Shown one piece after another: positions 24,428 through 31,095 of a DNA stretch of 34,909 nt. The notes under the pieces were generated by a model, which worked only from the letters and a program-made list of their open reading frames with translations, had not been told where the DNA came from and ran no database searches. Origin of the DNA: Armatimonadota bacterium (GTDB lineage: Bacteria; Armatimonadota; Hebobacteria; CAIYQO01); the NCBI GenBank assembly GCA_029553475.1, contig JAKPKV010000026.1, forward strand, positions 1 through 34,909. Reading direction: 5' to 3'. Position numbers and translations under genes: made by a program. Position 1 is the first letter of the stretch; every line of letters begins with the position of its first letter.

Positions 24428-27400
24428 TTACCGCGCGGACGGCCCCGCGTCATAATGGCGTGTGACGTCCGCCTCGGTGAGGCAGCGGTCATGGATGGCC
24501 AGCAGGTAGTAGGTGCCGAGATAGGCGCGCGACAGATCCACCTGATTGCCGACGAGCAGCGGGTAGTCCTTCACCCATTTCTCCGGCTGCCAGGCAACGG
24601 CGCGCTCGGCCTGCTTCACCCCGTTGAAGTAGCTGCGCGTGGTGGTGCCGTCCCAGGTGATGACGTAGTGCTGCAGGCTGGTGCGGAAGCCCTGGGTGAC
24701 GAGGTTGCGCTGGTCGCCGCCGACGAGCGGCGCGGCGGGCGGCGCGAAGACCAGCGCGGTGGACTGGTGCCCCAGCGCGAAGTTGCGCCGCGTTTGATCC
24801 GCCTCCCAGGCGAACATGCAGCCCATCCACCCCGTGGGCGGATACACGGTGTCGGTGGAGAGCCAGGCTTCGATGGTACATTGTTTCGTCTGGGCGATGG
24901 CCATCAGCTTTTCGGCGCTGTTGACCGTCATCATCGGCTGCACGCCCTGCTGCGTCAGTCCCTGCCCGGGCACCCAGCGCGTGAGGGTACCCTCGGGAAT
25001 GGTGATATCCAGCGGTTTACCGATGGCGCTGCGATCATGCACGATGTCGCCCTTGCCTTCGTCAAAGCGGTAGAGCACCAGCGCGCGCGCGTCGTCGCGG
25101 CCCAACGCCGGGGTGAAGGCCCGGCCGAAGAGGTGGTGCGGCTGGGAGCGGTGCAGACCGTCGGTGGCGGTGATCTCATACCAGTATTCGCCGTTCACCT
25201 TCGGATTGGCGGTCACGGTCAGGCGATTCACGGTGATCTCCGCGGCGGGATCGGTTTCGACAGATGGGGCCATCCGCCGCTTCACTTCCAGCGTCACCGC
25301 GTTGCCGGTGGTGGACCAGCTTTCCGGGAAGTGGAGTTCCAGCGGCTTGCCGACATTCAGCCATTCCGGATACCAGGGCGTGTCAAGCAGCACGGTAGGC
25401 TCGTCGCGCGGCGCGGGCGGATTCGCAAAAAGCAGCCGCGCGCGCGCCATGGAGAGGCAGTTGTCGTGCGTCCAGATCGCCGGGACGCCGCCGGGGAGGG
25501 GTTTCGGGTCGGTATAGGTGATGGCCAGCCGCCCCTCGATCCAGAACTCGATGACGGCGCCGCGCTTTTTCAGCGCGAGGTCGAACCACTCGCGATGCGC
25601 CGCGCCGCGACCGGGCACGGTGATGGCCGCGGAGCCGACTTCGACGCCATTGCGCAGCAGCACGCTGCGGCGGTTCGGCGTCCCGGCCTCGTCCGGCGCG
25701 CCATAGATGCCGGTATAGCCAGAGAGCGGATTGCTGCCGTCGCCGCACAGGGTGATGTTGAAGTTCCGGTACCGATTATCGTAGATCTCGCGTTCGCGCG
25801 GGTATTCCATCTTCAGCCCGATGAAGGTTTCAAAGGCATGGTCGCCGGTGAAGCGCTTTTTATGCCAGAGCACGGCGTCGCCGCGGCTCCAGCCGGCGAG
25901 GAAGGACCAGTTCGGCGCGCAGGACCAGCGGGTGGTGGGCTGCCAGATGCCGTGACTCGTCCAGTCGGTGGGCGCGTCGGCGAACAGGTAGTCCAGCAGG
26001 TGGGCGCCGGTGACCAGCGCTTTGCGCACCGGCGCGAGATTCCCTTCGGCATAGTAGGCCGGGCGGAGACCGGTCAGCGGTTTCGGATCGGCAAACTGCA
26101 GCAGCGGCTCACCATCCAGCGCGAGCAGGATGGTATTGCCGGTGCGCGACAGGCGCAGCGTATATTCCGTGCCGGTCTCCAGCGGCTCCAGCGTCTTCGT
26201 CGCCACCGGTTTGGTGTCGCGAAAGAGGGTGCAGGTCGTTTTCGCCGGATTCGCGGCGTGCTCGATGACCGCGCGATAGCCGGTGGTCAGGTCGCCGCCG
26301 CTCCCGTTCACGCAGAGCAGCAGTTTGCCGGCTTTGCTGACGCGCGGCACCATGGTGGCCGCCAGCCGGTGATCGCCGTAGAAATCCAGCCGGTGATACG
26401 CGGTCTCCTTGCCATAGGTGGGGTCGCCGGGACTGATCTGCGTCAACGTCCAGTCGCTTTTCAGCGTGGCCCACTCCTGCATGCCCTGGTTGTCGTTGCG
26501 GATGCGGTCGGTGAGGGCGGAGAGCAGATTCTCGTCCATCAACGCGCGATTGAGGGTGCGGCCGTAGACGGTGATATCATCGAACACCACGCCGTGCGCC
26601 CCTTCGACATACAGGCCGACGCCGCCGCGCCAGGGGCTGACGTTTTTCACCGTGAGGCGTTGCTCGCCGTCTACCTGCACGCTGACGCCTTCCAGGGTGG
26701 ACACCATCGCGAGCTTGTACCACTGGCCGGGGAGATACCCGCCGCGCGACGAGGCCAGCAGCGCTTGCTCGCCATCCACCAGCTTGTAGAGGTTCAGGCA
26801 ATTCCCGCGGGTCGAACGGTCATGGGCGGGGGTCCAGCGGACAAGGATGCCATTGCGGGCATCGGTCATGTTGACGGCGATGCCCACCGCCCCGTCGGAC
26901 GCCGGCCGCACGGCGGCGGTGAAGGTGTAGTCTTCCCAGAACGGTTTGCCGGTGGTACAGAACGCGGGGCCGCCATCCGCGGCGCCGCTCCAGGCGAAGG
27001 GGTTTTGGGCGTAGCCGCTCTCCGCGTAGGTGAAGCGGCGGGTATTGCCCTGCGGCGCGGTGTCCCAGGCGGACTGCAAGCCCCACGCTCCGCTCTGGAT
27101 GGTCCACTGCGAATGCGCGCTGTCCTCTTCCCGCGTGCGCATGAAATTATCGGCGAAGAGGACCGGCTCCAGCCGCTGGACCCGCGCGGCTTTCACCGTC
27201 CACCCGGCGGCGGCGACCACGCCGGCTTCGCTGCCGGGCGCGCGGGGCAGCCGTCCCCGGTAGATGAGCGCGCCCCGTTCAATGATGCCGATCCAGTCAC
27301 CCCGGCGCATGAGCACGAGGGAATAGGGCTGGCCCGGGACGACGGCGCATTTCACCGGCGTGCGACTGAGGCGTTTGCCGTTCTGATAGGATTCGAGGCC

Positions 27401-27631
27401 GAGCGTACTCTTCTGGATCGTCAGGCGCGCGTACCTATTCCCCACGCCGGCGTCAAAGGTCAGGTTCACGGCGCTCGTCGTTGACAGCGTCGTCGCCGGC
27501 AGCAGCTCCAGCGTGCAATCATACAGATCAGTATCGAGCTCATCACTGATCAGGCCGGGCACCGCCGCCAGTGCAGCGCCGACGGCGCACAGGCAGCAAC
27601 AGAGTATGGCAAAGCGAACCAGGCGACGCAT
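24428..27631 (-). CDS. Large secreted multi-domain LamG/concanavalin-like protein
   Basis: An exported 1067-residue protein: MRRLVRFAILCCCLCAVGAALA is a signal peptide and GGAGGAAG precedes the ATG at 27631. It is built of several jelly-roll domains. The first (~160-360) begins FADNFMRTREE and contains WKLAMVSTLEGVSVQVDGEQ-type and GGVGLYVEGAHGVVFDDITVYGR segments, as in DUF1080-like glycoside hydrolase-associated folds. A similar one follows at ~380-550, and a third at ~570-760. A short Ig-like spacer (EVKRRMAPSVETD...LTVTANPKVNGEYWYEITATDG) leads to a C-terminal LamG domain (ALVLYRFDEGKGDIVHDRS ... QHYVITWDGTTTRSYFNGVKQ ... YLLAIHDRCLTEADVTRHY). These folds usually bind carbohydrate. The target is unknown, and no catalytic residues could be assigned. 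Confidence 0.85.
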   Translation of the reverse strand: MRRLVRFAILCCCLCAVGAALAAVPGLISDELDTDLYDCTLELLPATTLSTTSAVNLTFDAGVGNRYARLTIQKSTLGLESYQNGKRLSRTPVKCAVVPGQPYSLVLMRRGDWIGIIERGALIYRGRLPRAPGSEAGVVAAAGWTVKAARVQRLEPVLFADNFMRTREEDSAHSQWTIQSGAWGLQSAWDTAPQGNTRRFTYAESGYAQNPFAWSGAADGGPAFCTTGKPFWEDYTFTAAVRPASDGAVGIAVNMTDARNGILVRWTPAHDRSTRGNCLNLYKLVDGEQALLASSRGGYLPGQWYKLAMVSTLEGVSVQVDGEQRLTVKNVSPWRGGVGLYVEGAHGVVFDDITVYGRTLNRALMDENLLSALTDRIRNDNQGMQEWATLKSDWTLTQISPGDPTYGKETAYHRLDFYGDHRLAATMVPRVSKAGKLLLCVNGSGGDLTTGYRAVIEHAANPAKTTCTLFRDTKPVATKTLEPLETGTEYTLRLSRTGNTILLALDGEPLLQFADPKPLTGLRPAYYAEGNLAPVRKALVTGAHLLDYLFADAPTDWTSHGIWQPTTRWSCAPNWSFLAGWSRGDAVLWHKKRFTGDHAFETFIGLKMEYPREREIYDNRYRNFNITLCGDGSNPLSGYTGIYGAPDEAGTPNRRSVLLRNGVEVGSAAITVPGRGAAHREWFDLALKKRGAVIEFWIEGRLAITYTDPKPLPGGVPAIWTHDNCLSMARARLLFANPPAPRDEPTVLLDTPWYPEWLNVGKPLELHFPESWSTTGNAVTLEVKRRMAPSVETDPAAEITVNRLTVTANPKVNGEYWYEITATDGLHRSQPHHLFGRAFTPALGRDDARALVLYRFDEGKGDIVHDRSAIGKPLDITIPEGTLTRWVPGQGLTQQGVQPMMTVNSAEKLMAIAQTKQCTIEAWLSTDTVYPPTGWMGCMFAWEADQTRRNFALGHQSTALVFAPPAAPLVGGDQRNLVTQGFRTSLQHYVITWDGTTTRSYFNGVKQAERAVAWQPEKWVKDYPLLVGNQVDLSRAYLGTYYLLAIHDRCLTEADVTRHYDAGPSAR

Positions 27632-27651
27632 AGCTTCCTCCGGAACACGCT

Positions 27652-27692
27652 CCATCACACGCGCGAAGGGCAACCCCTGCGCCGTGTGATGG
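27652..27692. promoter_or_regulatory. Inverted repeat upstream of the LamG gene
   Basis: CCATCACACG (27652-27661) and CGTGTGATGG (27683-27692) are perfect 10-bp arms with a 21-base loop, 21-61 bases before the start of the divergent secreted gene. It is either a dyad operator or a leader hairpin. No factor can be named. Confidence 0.5.
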
Positions 27693-27792
27693 CATTCCTT
27701 CAGACACTGAGCGGTGAAAAAGGTTGTCTCGTGTACGCGGACAGCGCGCGCGATGGCAGATCAGGTGGAAGAAATGGCAGAATTATGGTAAA

Positions 27793-27807
27793 TAGTATGG
27801 TATACTA
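27793..27807 (+). promoter_or_regulatory. Extended -10 promoter embedded in a palindrome
   Basis: TGGTATACT (27798-27806) forms an extended -10. It is contained in the perfect palindrome TAGTAT-GGT-ATACTA. It lies ~65 bases upstream of the transglycosylase start. No -35 is convincing. Confidence 0.4.
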
Positions 27808-27869
27808 CCAATCGCCGCAGATGATCCGGCGGCGATGACATTCCACGGATGGCGAGAGGGAGCAGACGG

Positions 27870-28889
27870 GTGCGGATAGGCTGGATGATCGCGGTGACGG
27901 CGCTGCTGCTGGGGGCGACGGGAAGCCCGGCGCGCGCGGTCTCCGCCGCGGAATATCAGGCGCTGCGCGCGACGCTGGCGGTGACGCCGGTGGATCGGGC
28001 GGGGACGATGCTGGCGCAACTCCCGCTGCTGGCGGGCAACGTGCTCGAAATGGAAGGCACGATCAACGGCGCCTTCTCCAGCGGGGACGGTTCCGGATAT
28101 TTGCTGCGCGTCACCTCCGAGCAGATGGTGATGCTGCAGGCGAAGGCGAACGACCCGGGCATGGCGGTGGGCAATACCGTGCGCGTGCTGGCCCGCGTGC
28201 CGCGCGAAGGCGCGATCCTGGAGCATCTGGCGCTGACCCCGGCGACGTCTGCCCCGGCAAATGTCGCCGTTGACGATCCGGTGGCGGTGACGCCGGATGA
28301 GATGGTGGTTGACCGCCGCGCGCCCACCTTCTATCATTCATCCCCCAAGCCGGCGAAAGAGCCGCCGCCGATGTTCAGCGACGCCGCCGGCCTGGCGGGG
28401 CGTCCGGAAGTCGTGCAGTTGTACGCGGCGAAGATCAAAGCGTTCAACACGCGCCTCGACGATGCCGTCGCATTGCTGATTGCCTACCATATTCTGGAGA
28501 AGAGCGAGGCCAACGGCATTGATCCGCGGCTGACGATGGCGCTCATCGCGCGCGAGTCTCGCTTTAATCCGCGCGCGGTGTCGCCCGCCGGGGCGATGGG
28601 CCTGGGGCAGTTAATGCCGGGTACCGCCGCCGGGTTGGGCGTGAAAGACCCCTTCGATATCCCCAGCAACATTGATGGCTCGGTGCGGTATATCACCGCG
28701 CAGCTGCGGGCGTTCGGCCGCCTCTCGCTGGCGCTGGCCGCCTATAATGCCGGTCCCGGCGCTGTACGCCGCTACGGCGGCGTGCCGCCGTACCAGGAGA
28801 CGCAGAACTATGTGCGCCTGGTGTGGCAAACCTACGCTGAGTTAGCGGGCCTTGATCCGGAGACCGGGGAGAAGATCGGGCAGCGGTGA
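27870..28889 (+). CDS. Lytic transglycosylase, SLT domain
   Basis: It cleaves the glycan strands of peptidoglycan with anhydro-muramyl formation and acts in the periplasm. I prefer GTG at 27870 because GAGAGGGAG ends 7 bases before it, and the product then begins with a clean signal peptide (RIGWMIAVTALLLGATGSPARA). ATG at 27849 (346 residues) has no ribosome site. The N-terminal ~150 residues form an unknown beta-rich domain. The C-terminal SLT domain (~200-325) has DPRLTMALIARESRFNPRAVSPAGAMGLGQLMPGTA, where the Glu of ARES is the catalytic acid. It continues with NIDGSVRYI and LALAAYNAGPGAVRRYGGVPPYQETQNYV, as in Slt70/MltC-type enzymes. It is a single gene, upstream of cstA. Confidence 0.9.
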   Translation: MRIGWMIAVTALLLGATGSPARAVSAAEYQALRATLAVTPVDRAGTMLAQLPLLAGNVLEMEGTINGAFSSGDGSGYLLRVTSEQMVMLQAKANDPGMAVGNTVRVLARVPREGAILEHLALTPATSAPANVAVDDPVAVTPDEMVVDRRAPTFYHSSPKPAKEPPPMFSDAAGLAGRPEVVQLYAAKIKAFNTRLDDAVALLIAYHILEKSEANGIDPRLTMALIARESRFNPRAVSPAGAMGLGQLMPGTAAGLGVKDPFDIPSNIDGSVRYITAQLRAFGRLSLALAAYNAGPGAVRRYGGVPPYQETQNYVRLVWQTYAELAGLDPETGEKIGQR

Positions 28890-28989
28890 CGGGCCTGGTT
28901 GCCGCATCCCTCTGCGTATGCCATTCATCTGCCCGGGCGCGGCGCTCCTCATCGTCGCCGTACAATCCGGCGCGCGGCGGGCAGCGGGC

Positions 28990-29020
28990 TTGCGCGCGCT
29001 CGCGGGACATGGTGTATAAT
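28990..29020 (+). promoter_or_regulatory. Promoter for the cstA-like gene
   Basis: A perfect TATAAT (29015-29020) with TTGCGC at 28990 gives a 19-base spacer, somewhat long. The start codon at 29068 lies 48 bases downstream. Confidence 0.4.
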
Positions 29021-29067
29021 GCAGGCACAACGTCTTTCCGGCCCCCTGCCGGACCTGCGAGGCTCCC

Positions 29068-30879
29068 ATGAACGTACTGGTGCTGCTCCTCATCAGCGGG
29101 GCGATTTTCATCGTCGCGGCGCGGCTCTACGGCCGCCTGGTGGCGCGCTGGGTGGGTGAGGATGTCAACCGCCCGACCCCCGCCACGACGATGACCGATG
29201 GCTGCGATTACGTGCCGACGAATCCCAACGTGGTGTTCGCCCACCATTTTTCCGCCATCGCCGGCGCCGGGCCGATCGTCGGCCCCACGATGGCGATCCT
29301 CTACGGCGTGCTGCCGGTCTGGCTGTGGGTGGTGGTCGGCGGGGTGCTCATCGGCGCGGTGCACGATTTCACCACCCTGTTCATCAGCCTGCGCGAGCGC
29401 GGCCGCTCGATGGCGGAGATCGCGCGTACCACCCTCGGCGACCGGGGGTTCCTGCTCTTTATCTGCTTCGCCACGGTGATGATCATCCTCGTCACCTCCG
29501 CCTTCCTGGCGATGACCGCCACCGCGCTCACCAGCTTCGTGCCCCTCACGCTGCTCAAGCTGCCGCCGGACCAGCACTTGTTACGCACCGTGACGGATGG
29601 CGGCGTGGTGAAAGGCGCCATCGGCGGCATTGCCTCCACCTCGGTCGTGATCATCACCCTGTTCGCGCCGGTGCTGGGCTGGCTGCTCTTCAAAAGGAAG
29701 CTGACGCCGTGGGTCGGCTATCCGCTGGCGCTGCTGGTCAGTTTCGCCTCGATCTGGATCGGCGTGCACTGGCCCATCACGCTCGATCCGAAAGTCTGGA
29801 TGGTCATCATGACCGTCTACGTACTCTTCGCCGCCGGATTGCCGATCTGGCTGGTGCTGCAGCCGCGTGACTTCATCAACGTGCAGGTGCTCTACGCGGG
29901 CATCCTGGCGATGGTCGTGGGACTGGTCATCGGCGGGGCGCAGCATCTCCAGGTGACGTTTCCGGCGATGGCGGTGGCGCAGGGCACGGCGCAGCTCGGC
30001 GCGCTGTGGCCGATGCTCTTCATCACCGTCGCCTGTGGGGCGATCTCCGGCTTTCACGCGCTGGTCGCCACCGGCACCACCGCCAAGCAAGTGGCCCGTG
30101 AAGGTCACGCGCGCGCCATCGGTTTCAACGGCATGCTGCTGGAGTCGCTGGTGGCGGTGGGCGTGGTGCTGGTCGTCGGCTCGACGCTCACCCAGGGGCA
30201 GTATATGAGCTTCGTCTGGCCGGAGGCGCCGGGGATCAGCAACCCCATCGCCGCCTTCGCGGTGGCGCTGGGCACGCTGCTGGAACGCACGCTGCACCTG
30301 CCGGTGGCGTATGGCGCGATTTTCGGCATCCTCCTCGTCGAAGGATTCGTCGTCACCACCCTGGACGCCGCCGTGCGCCTGAACCGCTACCTCTTCGAGG
30401 AGATGTGGGGACTGCTGTTCAAGGGGAAGGTGCCGGCGGTGCTGCGCTGGCCGTGGTTCAACTCCGCGCTGGCGGCGGCGCTGATGCTGCTCTTCGCCTG
30501 GTACAACGCCTTCAAGGCGCTCTGGCCGCTTTTCGCCACCGGCAACCAGATGCTGGCGGCGCTGTCGCTCATTGCCGTCTCCGCCTGGCTGCTCACGCGC
30601 AAGCGGCAGGCGTGGTTCACGCTGCTCCCCGCCGGGTTCATGATCCTCACCACCATCGCGTCGCTGCTCATCCAGCTGCAGAAGTATCTGGCCGCGCTCT
30701 TTGGCTCGCCGGCGGCGTTGTTCACCCCCGCGCTGCGCGGCACGCTGCTGCTCTGCGTCACCGACCTGCTGCTGCTGGGGCTGTCCGTCGGCATGGTGGC
30801 GCTGGCGGTCCGCGCCATCAGCCGTTTTCGCGCGGGCGAGGGCGCCGCGGCGCCGCCGGAGCCGACGCTGGCGGGGTAG
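29068..30879 (+). CDS. cstA: CstA-family carbon starvation transporter
   Basis: This is an inner-membrane transporter of the CstA family, which takes up pyruvate and/or peptides when cells starve. The 603-residue product is almost entirely membrane helices (about 15). It carries the family signature near the start: RPTPATTMTDGCDYVPTNPNVVFAHHFSAIAGAGPIVGPTMA, followed by GAVHDFTTLFISLRERGRSMAEI. FHALVATGTTAKQVA and AAFAVALGTLLERT are also conserved. E. coli CstA is ~700 residues, so this one is in the shorter half of the family. GAGG precedes the ATG. It has its own promoter. The gene is followed by a 216-bp region with another promoter. The symbol is by family; the substrate is not shown. Confidence 0.92.
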   Translation: MNVLVLLLISGAIFIVAARLYGRLVARWVGEDVNRPTPATTMTDGCDYVPTNPNVVFAHHFSAIAGAGPIVGPTMAILYGVLPVWLWVVVGGVLIGAVHDFTTLFISLRERGRSMAEIARTTLGDRGFLLFICFATVMIILVTSAFLAMTATALTSFVPLTLLKLPPDQHLLRTVTDGGVVKGAIGGIASTSVVIITLFAPVLGWLLFKRKLTPWVGYPLALLVSFASIWIGVHWPITLDPKVWMVIMTVYVLFAAGLPIWLVLQPRDFINVQVLYAGILAMVVGLVIGGAQHLQVTFPAMAVAQGTAQLGALWPMLFITVACGAISGFHALVATGTTAKQVAREGHARAIGFNGMLLESLVAVGVVLVVGSTLTQGQYMSFVWPEAPGISNPIAAFAVALGTLLERTLHLPVAYGAIFGILLVEGFVVTTLDAAVRLNRYLFEEMWGLLFKGKVPAVLRWPWFNSALAAALMLLFAWYNAFKALWPLFATGNQMLAALSLIAVSAWLLTRKRQAWFTLLPAGFMILTTIASLLIQLQKYLAALFGSPAALFTPALRGTLLLCVTDLLLLGLSVGMVALAVRAISRFRAGEGAAAPPEPTLAG

Positions 30880-30961
30880 GGACGCGTGCGGGTCGCGCCG
30901 CGACAGCGCCGGCATGTCCCGTCAGGCGCACATGCCGGCGGGGCAGCGCTTTTGTGAACGC

Positions 30962-30990
30962 TTGCACGATCTATTTCGGCCGCTTATAAT
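30962..30990 (+). promoter_or_regulatory. Promoter for the Cas3-like gene
   Basis: TTGCAC (30962-30967), a 17-base spacer and a perfect TATAAT (30985-30990) make the best sigma-70-type match in the window. Transcription would start near 30997, leaving a ~100-base leader that contains a palindrome and a phased repeat before the GTG at 31096. Confidence 0.65.
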
Positions 30991-31003
30991 GGGAGCGCGT
31001 GCG

Positions 31004-31023
31004 AATGACCAACGCGGGTCATT
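31004..31023. promoter_or_regulatory. Palindrome just downstream of the Cas3-like promoter
   Basis: AATGACC and GGTCATT are perfect 7-bp arms around AACGCG, at about +7 to +26 of the predicted transcript. The spacing is right for a dimeric repressor. No regulator family could be named. Confidence 0.5.
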
Positions 31024-31030
31024 CCCCGGT

Positions 31031-31080
31031 ATTGTTGCCGGAATTGTGCGGAAATTCCCGAAAATTCCCGGCCATTTCCG
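31031..31080. repeat. 10-bp-period phased repeat in the Cas3-like leader
   Basis: Five consecutive 10-base units end in CG or CCG and carry an ATT core near the same place: ATTGTTGCCG, GAATTGTGCG, GAAATTCCCG, AAAATTCCCG, GCCATTTCCG. The outer flanks (TGCCGGAA at 31036-31043 and TTCCGGCA at 31076-31083) also pair. The ribosome site GCGGAGG follows at once. Helical phasing suggests protein binding or bending; RNA folding is also possible. Confidence 0.55.
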
Positions 31081-31095
31081 GCAGCGGAGGCCGTC

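Noticed and set aside
24455-27484. 1009-codon ORF on the plus strand, antisense to the LamG gene
   Set aside because: The minus-strand product has signal peptide, ribosome site and LamG motifs. The antisense product is Ala/Gly/Arg/His-rich without recognisable motifs, as expected from GC-rich third positions.
31031-31080. 10-bp periodic leader of the Cas3-like gene as a degenerate CRISPR repeat array
   Set aside because: Units are only 10 bases, adjacent and not separated by spacers.
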